Shown here: positions 16,394 to 25,513 of the stretch, one piece after another
How positions within the stretch are numbered: the first letter of the stretch is position 1
Layout: each line of letters begins with the position of its first letter
Origin: an uncultured Clostridia bacterium
GTDB lineage: Bacteria > Bacillota > Clostridia > Oscillospirales > Acutalibacteraceae
Reading direction: 5' to 3'
Assembly (NCBI GenBank): GCA_944384925.1
Contig: CALWVF010000014.1
Coordinates: forward strand, 1-52,708
DNA length: 52,708 bases
The notes under the pieces: generated by a model
Told to the model about the DNA's origin: nothing
Database searches by the model: none
The model's input: the letters and a program-made list of their open reading frames with translations, nothing else
Position numbers and translations under genes: made by a program

Positions 16394-18550
16394 TTATATA
16401 TTAGAACTTTGAATAAAGTTTAAATCAAGTTTATCTAATCTATATATTCCATTTGGTGGAATTATTATATCATCAGACAATGTTATATTTATATTTTCTC
16501 CTTCCGGAGTAATAGAAAATTTATCTACATAAGAAACACAGTCAAGTTTATCTATTGCACCAAATAATTCACCATAATAAAGAGGCTGTCCACAAACTTC
16601 ATTCAATTTTTCTATAAAGCTTTTAATTTCATTCTCAATATCATTATTTCCTTTATTATAATAGGAATTAACAACAATTTGTCCATTTATCGATAATGGT
16701 ATATACACAGGATTTTCAACATATATTTTTGTATTTATAAGCCTATATTTGTCTAAATGATTTTTAACATTACATTTATAACGGCTTAAATCCCTCATTG
16801 AATTTTTGTCTCCACCCCTTATAATAACCGTTATGCTATTAGATGTTTTGTTTCCGATATCATTAATATAATAAGGCAAAATCCTAACACTGTTAATAAT
16901 TAGTCCCGGTGTAGATTTAACAATATTTTCATAGTCTTCTAATGTAACCGCACGCTTTCCTGTAGTTAATACTTTAGAAGCTTTCGCTTTTACATCATCG
17001 AAAATTTCAGAGTCCACACCACCTGTAGCTGGTGTAATCTGCTCTATCTTAGCTCCTGATAAAAACTCGTTTTTACTTATAACTTTATTTATAACACCAT
17101 CTTTAATATTAGATCTTCTACCTAAGGTTAATGCCATATTCATAATTCTTATATTGTCTTCCCCTTTTGGTGGTATTAAAGACATTTCATTGTTTCCAAA
17201 TAGCAATAAACCCTTTCTAATATTTAATATATAATCTTTCGAATTTTTATCTGACGAGAATAAATCATATACCTTATTCCACTTATTAAAATATTCTATA
17301 TTATCGATCTTATTTCCAATCATTATATCAAATGAATCATATAATATATTCTCGTATTTTATTTTAATATTTTGGAACGATATTCCTGTTCCTCCACCTA
17401 AAATCATGTTATGTTCAATGGATTCATCATATGATATAACCAATAGTGCATCTTCTATATTTGTAAAGTCTTTAATCTGTTGCAACAATGAGTCTTCTAA
17501 ATAAAATATTGCTTTATTCTTACTTTCTTGTTTAATACACTTATAATCTGTTGATTGCACCCACCCATTTTTGCCTTTAAAATATATTAAACTTTTTCCA
17601 TATATAGCTAAATAATTACATAATTCAAATGAACCATCATTGCTAATATCGTTCTTAGTTATAATACTAGAATCACATAAAGTTGTTTTTTGAGTTACTT
17701 CAAAAACATTGCTCTTAACTGACGTAATTCTTGGTGGAAAGTCATACTCTTCATCTTTTAAAACAGCTCTTATAGAAAATCCATTATCAATTTTTTTCAT
17801 GTTTCCTTGCATAGAAAAAGTAATAATTCCCGAGAATAAAAAGTTATGCGTTTGATCATTAATTACTTTTAATTCGTGCCATCCAAGAGTTCCATTTTTT
17901 TCTCCATAAAACTGCCAACTAATATTTGCCATTTCCAAAAACTGTTCATTTTCTAAAATAGGATTTCGATTATATCCATCCTCTATAAATACATCAAAAT
18001 ATAAATTAAAATCTAAACCTTTAGATATTGGAGCAGAAAAATTCAGTTTAAAAATGCGTTCATCTTCTTTTTTTCGTTTTTCTAAATTTTTGCCAAATGC
18101 ATAAAATGTTCTAGAACCAGAAAAAGATTCATATTTAACTTTTTTAATCTTTTCTTCTGCTATAAATTCAGCACTAACAATATCCGAATATACAAGTGAT
18201 TGGACCTTTTCGTTCTCGAATTCCATATCCCCTGCCAACCATTTTGTTCCTTTAGGTACATTAACATTATCTTTCAATTTAGAAACTTGTATAAGTGTTT
18301 TGGCACCCTTATTTTGAGCAAGATGTATGTCTAGCATTTCTAAAAGCTTATACTGGCTAACATTAGACACCTTGTTCATATAATTGTGTTGTAATACCTT
18401 AAGCCAAGCAAACAGTTCTATAAGGGTTATACCTGGATCTGACTCTTGAGTATTTGTCCATTCATCATCACTTAGCTGCGAAATTTGTTTTTTTGCTGCT
18501 TCAACTATTTCCTCAAATCCTTGATTATTTAAGTTTTCAAGTTCAATCAT
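16394..18550 (-). CDS. Baseplate J-like wedge protein (Afp12-like)
   Basis: The start is the ATG at 18550 after AAAGGGTG. The 718-aa protein begins with the DDEWTNTQESDPGITLIELFAWL-type motif shared by the large baseplate wedge proteins of eCIS (compare NEEDPDLGVIFSNIFANM in the neighbour). It contains the baseplate-J block after about residue 500 (TPATGGVDSE, GKRAVTLEDYENIVKSTPG). Afp12 and T4 gp6-like proteins dimerise to form the hexagonal wedge around the hub. It is 20 nt from tail protein I and 20 nt from the larger paralogue. Confidence 0.85.
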   Translation of the reverse strand: MIELENLNNQGFEEIVEAAKKQISQLSDDEWTNTQESDPGITLIELFAWLKVLQHNYMNKVSNVSQYKLLEMLDIHLAQNKGAKTLIQVSKLKDNVNVPKGTKWLAGDMEFENEKVQSLVYSDIVSAEFIAEEKIKKVKYESFSGSRTFYAFGKNLEKRKKEDERIFKLNFSAPISKGLDFNLYFDVFIEDGYNRNPILENEQFLEMANISWQFYGEKNGTLGWHELKVINDQTHNFLFSGIITFSMQGNMKKIDNGFSIRAVLKDEEYDFPPRITSVKSNVFEVTQKTTLCDSSIITKNDISNDGSFELCNYLAIYGKSLIYFKGKNGWVQSTDYKCIKQESKNKAIFYLEDSLLQQIKDFTNIEDALLVISYDESIEHNMILGGGTGISFQNIKIKYENILYDSFDIMIGNKIDNIEYFNKWNKVYDLFSSDKNSKDYILNIRKGLLLFGNNEMSLIPPKGEDNIRIMNMALTLGRRSNIKDGVINKVISKNEFLSGAKIEQITPATGGVDSEIFDDVKAKASKVLTTGKRAVTLEDYENIVKSTPGLIINSVRILPYYINDIGNKTSNSITVIIRGGDKNSMRDLSRYKCNVKNHLDKYRLINTKIYVENPVYIPLSINGQIVVNSYYNKGNNDIENEIKSFIEKLNEVCGQPLYYGELFGAIDKLDCVSYVDKFSITPEGENINITLSDDIIIPPNGIYRLDKLDLNFIQSSNI

Positions 18551-18570
18551 ATGCAAACACCCTTTATTTA

Positions 18571-21500
18571 TTAATCAATTGATATGTTGATTTCAGGTTC
18601 ACCAAATATAGGCACTGTAAATTTTAAGTTTCCTATCTTTTCAAAATCAACTTCTTTCTTTCCTTCCAATGTCACCAATTTTGCAAATATATAAATATTC
18701 TTTATCCACTTAATATCCTTAGTGGTTTTTATATAGTTATATATCAATTCCTTCCTTGGAAGTTCTCCTATATTCCACCCCTTCCCATCAAAGTTTCCTT
18801 TAATAGGGTCTAAGAATGACTTAAGCTTATTATAAACAGAGCGATATACGCTTTGATAGCTATTATATTCATCTACTATGATATCAAGATTTACCGATAT
18901 TTCTACATACATTACTTCAAAAACATCTATTCTATCTGCACTAGATAAAGTTAATGGAGCTTTTTCTTTAATAAATTTATCCACTCTTTTTTTAATTCCT
19001 AAAAACTTTTCATACCCTTGCATATAGTCATTTGGTAAAATAGCTACAGATATACAACCTACCTCTTCCTCGCTCATGTTATTAATATGAGGAATACATT
19101 TAATTGCAGCTATATTTCTGTCGTTATAACGTATAGCTCTCTCAAAATCATTCATCGAAATTATTCTATCCATTCCCGATAGCTCAACCGACATTCTCTT
19201 AGCTGCATCAAAAATGCTTTCTTGATTTATACCACCAACCATGGATTTGCTATTATAAACACTTTTTACAAATGGAATAGCATCAACAAAACCTTGTATC
19301 TGATTTTCTGCAATATTTCCTAAATCCCCTTGAGATATTCCATATTTAACCATTATGCTTTCTTGCGCCTGATATGCTGGTATTTTACCATTTCGGCCAT
19401 TCCCAAATATAATTTTTCCGCTATTATAATCTATTTCGAAAGCTCTTTCATTTCTCTCTGCACAAAGTATATTAGAAATTGGGTTCCACTTAACCCAAAT
19501 AGACTTAACCCTACCCTTTTCATCGTAATCTGTTTTTACACTATCTTCACCTAAATTAGCTAATGCTTCTTCTTGTTCTGAAGATAAAGTTCCATATTCA
19601 TTTACCCAAACAGAAGCATCACATATATTATTTGAAGAAAGATTACATACCTTATTCTCCTCTTCATTTTCTATTGAAAAGTATTCTGTTCTTCTTTCCT
19701 CACGTTGAATAACATCAACAGTATTGATACTTATATTATTTATAATTGAATGACCCTGTATATTTTCATTAGAACTATATTTTTTATCATGATTACATAT
19801 TCTAATAAAATATCCTGTTTTTCCAAATAAAGTGGTCTCTTTAAAATCGTTCTTTCCAATAAAAGTAACAATCGCTGTATGCAAGAAGTTATCTGTCAAA
19901 TCAAAAACCTCTAATGTTTCCCATTGTTCCTTTCCATATTTTCCTGTAGATAAATATTCCCACTTCAGAGATGGATTTTCTCTTAAAATATTTGCATCTA
20001 TATCAAATAATATCTTAACAGGTCCCTTATTTAAAATTGGTTTTTCCAAGCAAATATACATAGAAGGGTACTCATTTAAAGACTTCTTTAATAATGTTGT
20101 AGATTTTTCTCTTTCAAAATAAATTCTTTTCTTTTCCATATCTGAATATACATATATTTCTTCACATTTGTTGTCTATTTTAGAATAATTATATTCTATA
20201 GAAACATTATGTATATATGGAGTGATATAGTTTCCAAGAACATTAAATTGATTTTTTATTCTTAATATTCTAGCTCTTATAAAGCAACTTTTATATGGTC
20301 CCATTACTATTGGCTTCATATCTTCAGGGCAAACAAAGCTTAATTCTTTATTTTGCTTATCGCCATTTTCAGCAACAAAAAAGTCTTCATTTGTGTTATC
20401 CTTGTAAAGTTTTGCCCAACCAACACCATTCCAATATTCCCAAGAAACCTTTTCTATTTCTATATCAGTCGGTTCTGGATTTTGAAAATCCAAGTCTGTC
20501 ATAATATATTTATATCGAGTGTTATCTGGAACATTCATAGCATCAGTATTGATTTTCACTTTAACAAACTGCATATCTATATTCAATTTTATGTTTGCAC
20601 CAGATTTAACAAATGCTTCATCCGATGAAATATAAAAATCACTATATGAATTATATTGTTCGCCAAATGGGAAAAAGTCTTGTTCAGAAAGCTCTGTAGA
20701 ATCAAATAATAAAGCATTAGGAGCCAACTTTGCAGCTTGCGATGACACCTTAACTTCTGTTAATTGTATAGGATTATCTGGTACCTTATTAAATACACAT
20801 CTTATACATCTCGATTCTACTCCCATCACCTCAAATAGCTCAGTTGCATCATCAAATTGTAGTCTTACTCCATTTTTATATTTATGCACATTTTCTATAT
20901 CATGCCACTCATTATTTTTATAATACTGCCACTTTACATTCTCTTTATCTAAAAATTCCTTGTAAACATTTTTATCATTTTTTGCTGATCTTTCATCATG
21001 AAATTGTAAAATAAAATCAGATTTATTCTCTGTTTTAAACATAACATCATCTTTGAAATAAATCTCATGACTTTGAAGATTATTATATGCTTGATTATTA
21101 AAGATTTGAAAAGGAGTTATTTTACCATCAATAGCAGTATCTCTATTATACACCTCTGTAATACTATCATTTTCTGAATTTGTAAAGAAAATAGCATTTA
21201 TCCTATTATCAATAGCATACATAGCATCTTTAGTCTGATAATACACTCTTCCCTCATCATTATCTGCAGATGCATATAAACTAGCTCCTTTTTTTATGTG
21301 TATGCCTTTAGAATTAGGCACTACCTCCACTGTTACCATACCATTTGAAGAAACTGGCGGCATCTGTTTTGTCCCTAATAAATTTAAAAAAGCAACATAA
21401 TGATTATATAAAGTCATGTTATATCTATTAAGTGTATTTTCAAACATATTTGCAAATATATTTGAAAATATTACACCCAAATCTGGATCTTCTTCATTAA

Positions 21501-21591
21501 ATCTCCATTCAGGTACATATTGCTTAGATAGATTTTTTATATCCTTTAAAATTTCACTCGAATCCTTTGAACTTAACTTAGGTATAATCAA
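18571..21591 (-). CDS. Large baseplate J-like wedge protein (Afp11-like)
   Basis: The best start is a TTG at 21591 behind AAAGGAGG, giving about 1006 aa; the longer frame to 21609 would begin inside the ribosome site. The start shows IIPKLSSKDSSEILKDI followed by WRFNEEDPDLGVIFSNIF. The baseplate-J core lies in the C-terminal third (NSKSMVGGINQESIFDAAKR, MDRIISMNDFERAIRYND), followed by the VMYVEISVNLDIIVDEY domain. The long, beta-rich middle is usual for Afp11-type proteins. It follows gp25 as in phage and eCIS operons. Confidence 0.85.
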   Translation of the reverse strand: MIIPKLSSKDSSEILKDIKNLSKQYVPEWRFNEEDPDLGVIFSNIFANMFENTLNRYNMTLYNHYVAFLNLLGTKQMPPVSSNGMVTVEVVPNSKGIHIKKGASLYASADNDEGRVYYQTKDAMYAIDNRINAIFFTNSENDSITEVYNRDTAIDGKITPFQIFNNQAYNNLQSHEIYFKDDVMFKTENKSDFILQFHDERSAKNDKNVYKEFLDKENVKWQYYKNNEWHDIENVHKYKNGVRLQFDDATELFEVMGVESRCIRCVFNKVPDNPIQLTEVKVSSQAAKLAPNALLFDSTELSEQDFFPFGEQYNSYSDFYISSDEAFVKSGANIKLNIDMQFVKVKINTDAMNVPDNTRYKYIMTDLDFQNPEPTDIEIEKVSWEYWNGVGWAKLYKDNTNEDFFVAENGDKQNKELSFVCPEDMKPIVMGPYKSCFIRARILRIKNQFNVLGNYITPYIHNVSIEYNYSKIDNKCEEIYVYSDMEKKRIYFEREKSTTLLKKSLNEYPSMYICLEKPILNKGPVKILFDIDANILRENPSLKWEYLSTGKYGKEQWETLEVFDLTDNFLHTAIVTFIGKNDFKETTLFGKTGYFIRICNHDKKYSSNENIQGHSIINNISINTVDVIQREERRTEYFSIENEEENKVCNLSSNNICDASVWVNEYGTLSSEQEEALANLGEDSVKTDYDEKGRVKSIWVKWNPISNILCAERNERAFEIDYNSGKIIFGNGRNGKIPAYQAQESIMVKYGISQGDLGNIAENQIQGFVDAIPFVKSVYNSKSMVGGINQESIFDAAKRMSVELSGMDRIISMNDFERAIRYNDRNIAAIKCIPHINNMSEEEVGCISVAILPNDYMQGYEKFLGIKKRVDKFIKEKAPLTLSSADRIDVFEVMYVEISVNLDIIVDEYNSYQSVYRSVYNKLKSFLDPIKGNFDGKGWNIGELPRKELIYNYIKTTKDIKWIKNIYIFAKLVTLEGKKEVDFEKIGNLKFTVPIFGEPEINISID

Positions 21592-21622
21592 TCTAATTCC
21601 TCCTTTCAAAAGTTTTTAAACT

Positions 21623-22015
21623 TTAATCCATCTTGTAATCAGAGTCAAATACTTTAACAATACTCTCCTCTTCCGGAGACATATCTGTTATATATTTAAT
21701 TTCTGCAATTACAGCACTAATATTATCCTCAGATTGGCTAACATCAACTTGTAAGTCTTCTATATGATCTTCCCACATTTCTATAGATTCACCAATCTCT
21801 CTAGCCATATTGTTAACAAGCGATATGTCAATATTATCAAACATAAACTGATTTATTCTTGTTCCAAAAGTTGGTCTCATCTTTCTTTCTGTTCTTTCCG
21901 TTTGTAAAATTAATTTTATAGATTGTTTAACATTTTCATTATCTTCAACAGTCATAAACCTGCCAGTAGTCTTATCTACCTCAACCGGAAATTTCCAACC
22001 TCTAATCTTAGCCAT
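21623..22015 (-). CDS. gp25-like baseplate protein (Afp9-like)
   Basis: The start is the ATG at 22015 after AAGGGAG. The 130-aa protein opens GWKFPVEVDKTTGRFMTVED and has the family core RTERKMRPTFGTRINQFMFD. It matches the GPW/gp25 family, which initiates sheath polymerisation at the baseplate in T4, T6SS and eCIS. The conserved EXR-like segment is present as ERTERKMRP. Its position between the spike and the baseplate-J genes is standard. Confidence 0.9.
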   Translation of the reverse strand: MAKIRGWKFPVEVDKTTGRFMTVEDNENVKQSIKLILQTERTERKMRPTFGTRINQFMFDNIDISLVNNMAREIGESIEMWEDHIEDLQVDVSQSEDNISAVIAEIKYITDMSPEEESIVKVFDSDYKMD

Positions 22016-22089
22016 CGCAAACACTCCCTTCACACATTATAAAATCTGCAATATCAAACATACAATATACTTAGTCTTAGTATTATTAA

Positions 22090-22851
22090 CTAATTTATTT
22101 TTACTATCTTTCCTTCTACTCCAAGTGTGCCAGATGATTCTACACTTACTTGACCATTAGACTTTAGAACAGCTGAACTGTTTCCTTCTATCGAAACTTG
22201 TTGTCCTTTAATAGAAACATTCCCGCCACATTCTAAGTTTATAGAATTTCCTTGGCCATCTAAAACTAATTTAGAATTCTTAGCACCTACCTCAATTTTT
22301 GAATCTGAAATTATGCTTATTAAGCCACTGTTAATATCGATCTTTAAAAGATTTTTGCTATCCTTATCTCCTATTACAATGAGGTTGTCCTTATCACTCA
22401 TATTTAGGTTAATCCCAGATTTAGTAACAATTTGTATGTTTTCTTCACCTTCTTTGTCTCCAAATAATAAGGTATGCCCACTTCTTGTTTTTATCATTCT
22501 AATATCATTTTCTGGTGCACTTTCCTTAACAGTTATAGAGTCTGGAAGAGTTCTCTCTTTACTCCACAAACTACCTAACACATAAGGTTTGCACAAATCT
22601 CCATCGCAAAAACCAACTAAAACTTCATCGCCTACTTCAGGAAGAAAAAACATACCCCATGTGTTTCCAGCCATTGGTGTTAAAACTCTAATCCAATCTG
22701 TTTCATAGTCAGACGTACTTCTATTTGTAAGTTTCACTTTTATTCGACCTAAACCTTCTGGATCTTCTAAATTAGTTACTATTCCAACAGTCATATTAAT
22801 AAATTGCCTATCGTTCTTTAAGTCTTCTCCTATAACATCATAAATACTCAT
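22090..22851 (-). CDS. gpV-like spike protein
   Basis: This 253-aa protein has an OB-fold N-terminus typical of gpV/gp5 (VGIVTNLEDPEGLGRIKVKL, WIRVLTPMAGNTWGMFFLPE, GDEVLVGFCDGD). The C-terminal part is built of short beta repeats (GGNVSIKGQQVSIEGNSS), as in a triangular beta-helix needle. It forms the central spike below the tube. The start overlaps the stop of the gpD-like gene by 4 nt. Hub and spike are therefore two coupled genes, whereas they are fused in the VgrG-like Afp8. Confidence 0.9.
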   Translation of the reverse strand: MSIYDVIGEDLKNDRQFINMTVGIVTNLEDPEGLGRIKVKLTNRSTSDYETDWIRVLTPMAGNTWGMFFLPEVGDEVLVGFCDGDLCKPYVLGSLWSKERTLPDSITVKESAPENDIRMIKTRSGHTLLFGDKEGEENIQIVTKSGINLNMSDKDNLIVIGDKDSKNLLKIDINSGLISIISDSKIEVGAKNSKLVLDGQGNSINLECGGNVSIKGQQVSIEGNSSAVLKSNGQVSVESSGTLGVEGKIVKIN

Positions 22852-23960
22852 ATCTTATTTACCTCATATTTACAAATTGTTTTATAGCTATTAATGTCTA
22901 TGCTATGTGTAACCTCTTTAATAAAATAATCATTATTTATGTCATCATTTATTTTTTCTACTGTTACATATTTGCCTGGAACTAACTCAGGTATACCAAA
23001 AGTTTCGAATTCACCACCCGAAAATTTTAATGAAGCTTTAGTTAGTTCAGCTTTTGCCCTTGCTTCAGCTTCAGCAACCGACTTCACAGAGTTGTCTATT
23101 ATTATTTTATGCATCTTATCATCTATTAAGGCTGTTATATCTGATGCTGACTTATTCCCCTTTCCAATAATGTCAAATGTTGTTGCACTTCCTTCTATTG
23201 GTGTACTTGGATTCATCTCATCGTTACTCCTTACTGTAACTTTTTTGATTTGAGATGACAGCGAAATTTCCCTTTTAAAACTCATTAAATAATCACAAGG
23301 ATATATTGTCAATATTGATTCAGATATAGAATTATAGTTTTTAAAATAAACTGTTCCATTAATTATATAGAATAGAAAATTAAGTTTTTTTGCTATACTT
23401 ACAATAAAGTCATAATCACTCTGATTGTACTGCTCTATAGGAACATTAATTTCATCTGTTTGATCAATATCTGATGTATCATATAAAGATGAATAATCCT
23501 TCAATAAATTAGTAACAGCCTCTGAATATCTTTTTATATCCTTTTTTTGCTCAGATCTTAAATTATTCATCATAAGGGATTTCAAATCCATGGCTTCTAT
23601 ATCATACTTAACATCTCTTCCTGAATATTCAAAATTTTCCGAAGTAATATAACCTGAAAATATTTTGAACTTATTTTCCTTACTTCCATAAGTAACATAA
23701 ATGTCAACCTTCTTACCTAAAGAAAATTTAGACATATCCTGGCTTACTTTTAATTCATCCTCATCATAAACAGAAGTCGCTGCTAAAACAGAAAATGAGC
23801 AATAACTTGCTTCAAATCCGCTTGTTAGAGTTACTTGAACATTTTGAAAAATAAGAGATTTTATAGACATATCCTCTCCTTCAACTTCAACTACCAAACT
23901 ATGATCAGAAAAGTTATTATACTTCTTAGCAAGATCATCTAATGTCATTCGCGCACTCAA
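22848..23960 (-). CDS. gpD-like hub protein
   Basis: The best start is a TTG at 23960 (370 aa) behind AGGAGG; GTG at 23969 lies too close to the ribosome site. The protein matches the phage late control gene D / VgrG N-terminal fold, with the FSGYITSENFEYSGRDVKYD segment, then QYNQSDYDFIVSIAKKLNFLF and KNYNSISESILTIYPCDYLM. It forms the trimeric hub that joins tube to spike. Translation is coupled to the spike gene by the shared ATGA. Confidence 0.88.
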   Translation of the reverse strand: MSARMTLDDLAKKYNNFSDHSLVVEVEGEDMSIKSLIFQNVQVTLTSGFEASYCSFSVLAATSVYDEDELKVSQDMSKFSLGKKVDIYVTYGSKENKFKIFSGYITSENFEYSGRDVKYDIEAMDLKSLMMNNLRSEQKKDIKRYSEAVTNLLKDYSSLYDTSDIDQTDEINVPIEQYNQSDYDFIVSIAKKLNFLFYIINGTVYFKNYNSISESILTIYPCDYLMSFKREISLSSQIKKVTVRSNDEMNPSTPIEGSATTFDIIGKGNKSASDITALIDDKMHKIIIDNSVKSVAEAEARAKAELTKASLKFSGGEFETFGIPELVPGKYVTVEKINDDINNDYFIKEVTHSIDINSYKTICKYEVNKI

Positions 23961-23980
23961 CTCTTTCACCTCCTATTATT

Positions 23981-24757
23981 CTATTCAAATAATCCACTAA
24001 TGGCGGTTTCATTCTCACCCGAGTTAGCCTCTCTTATTTCTTCCTCTGTAAACTCAGTTTGAGTTCCTATAGACTGCACATTATTGCTAACTTTTAGCCA
24101 GCTTTCATCGTGTTGAATAGTCATGCTTACTTCTGCCCTCAGGGGCGCTCCATGGCTTGAAAAATATGAGAAATTTGTATTTATACTTTCAACTATTCCA
24201 ATTACCTTTTTTACTCCCCACTCAAATTTCACAATACAATATCCATTATCAACACTCATTACATCCATTAAGTCTTCAAGGTATGCATATACACTCCATT
24301 TAGGATTAAGAATACTAATAGCAGTATCTTCTCCTGGCGAACCTTGTGTAAGACCTTTTTTCATTCCTTTTGCAAATCTTTTAAGTTTTGAGCCTTCAAT
24401 CGAACTTCTTCCTTTATATCCCGCTTTTATTCTAGAAATTGCAGAGTCATATTCTTCTGATAAATCAAAAATTAAAGATATAGATGTAAATTTATCTACT
24501 AAACCTTTACCTTGCCCAATTTTACCTTTTTTATTCTTACTACTCTTTTTCTTCTTTTTTATACTCATGCCATCAGAAAAATTGTAACTCTCAGAATAGT
24601 ATTCCGAAAATTCTGTAGGATTTATATCAATTTTATAAGGGCCATCCCAATCATCATCAGATATACTTGTAATTGTTGAATCTATGTAGCAAAATGAAAA
24701 TTTTGCACTTTTATCAAACGCCTTTTTAACACTTCCTACCTTATCTTTCACTCCCAT
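23981..24757 (-). CDS. Afp7-like tube/baseplate adaptor (CIS tube protein), copy 2
   Basis: The start is the ATG at 24757 after AAGGGAG. The 258-aa protein shares with the next upstream gene the order of motifs seen in the CIS tube protein family: a KFSFCYIDS strand, INPTEFSEYYSESY, a ISLIFDLSEEYDSAISRIK helix, VKFEWGVKKVIGIVESI and FSSHGAPLRAEVSMTI. The insert at about 85-105 is lysine- and serine-rich. The family adapts the tube to the hub. Unlike Afp7, it ends without a LysM domain. Confidence 0.82.
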   Translation of the reverse strand: MGVKDKVGSVKKAFDKSAKFSFCYIDSTITSISDDDWDGPYKIDINPTEFSEYYSESYNFSDGMSIKKKKKSSKNKKGKIGQGKGLVDKFTSISLIFDLSEEYDSAISRIKAGYKGRSSIEGSKLKRFAKGMKKGLTQGSPGEDTAISILNPKWSVYAYLEDLMDVMSVDNGYCIVKFEWGVKKVIGIVESINTNFSYFSSHGAPLRAEVSMTIQHDESWLKVSNNVQSIGTQTEFTEEEIREANSGENETAISGLFE

Positions 24758-24789
24758 AAATTTCACTCCCTTCATTCTAATTCAAACTA

Positions 24790-25494
24790 TCAAAGAGGAC
24801 TTATTGATTGTAATTCCTCATCAGTTAACTCTCCACCATTATCTTCATTAACATTTTTATTTTCAGGATATGTAGGTGGTTGTGCCTCCACTATACTTAT
24901 GCTAGCCTCCATCCTTAAGGGTACCCCTTGATCTGAAAAATATGTAAAGTTAGGACTAAAACTTTCTATGTATCCTGATATTGTTATAGCACCCCATTCA
25001 AAAGTAACATACATTTTTTTCTCTTTAGTTTGAGTTTGAACTATTATTTTATATAAAGGATCATTACAAATATCTATACTTGTATCTAGGCCTGCATCCC
25101 CTTGTGCAATACCGGCCATAAACCCCTTATTTTTTATACCTCTATACATTGACTTAACTCTTGAAGTTAGCGCTCCATGTTCTTCTACCAAATCAAAAAT
25201 AAGGTTCATATTCATTTTTGTTTTTACTTCCCTAACTTTAACAAAGTCTAGCCTTCCATCGTTGTCATCCTTTGTTAAGTTATTGATACGTTCTAAGGAA
25301 GCATGAAATGATTTCGATATCTCAGACGGATTTATAGGAACTTGATAAGTATATTGGTGATATTCTTCACCACCAGATGAGCTGAAACCTTTTTGAACCT
25401 TTTGTCCTGTATTATCAACCTCTATAAAGGTAAATTTAGCCTTTTGTATAGATGCGTAACCCCTAACTTGCTCAAATCTACTTTTTACACCCAT
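24790..25494 (-). CDS. Afp7-like tube/baseplate adaptor (CIS tube protein), copy 1
   Basis: The start is the ATG at 25494 behind AAGGGAG. The 234-aa protein carries VPINPSEISKSFHASLERI, NLIFDLVEEHGALTSRVKS, YVTFEWGAITISGYIESF and FSDQGVPLRMEASISIVEA. It is a paralogue of the next gene (23981-24757), from which it is separated by 32 nt; both lack the C-terminal LysM found in Afp7. The pair may form a two-layer or heteromeric adaptor. Confidence 0.82.
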   Translation of the reverse strand: MGVKSRFEQVRGYASIQKAKFTFIEVDNTGQKVQKGFSSSGGEEYHQYTYQVPINPSEISKSFHASLERINNLTKDDNDGRLDFVKVREVKTKMNMNLIFDLVEEHGALTSRVKSMYRGIKNKGFMAGIAQGDAGLDTSIDICNDPLYKIIVQTQTKEKKMYVTFEWGAITISGYIESFSPNFTYFSDQGVPLRMEASISIVEAQPPTYPENKNVNEDNGGELTDEELQSISPL

Positions 25495-25513
25495 ATTTAT
25501 CACTCCCTTACAA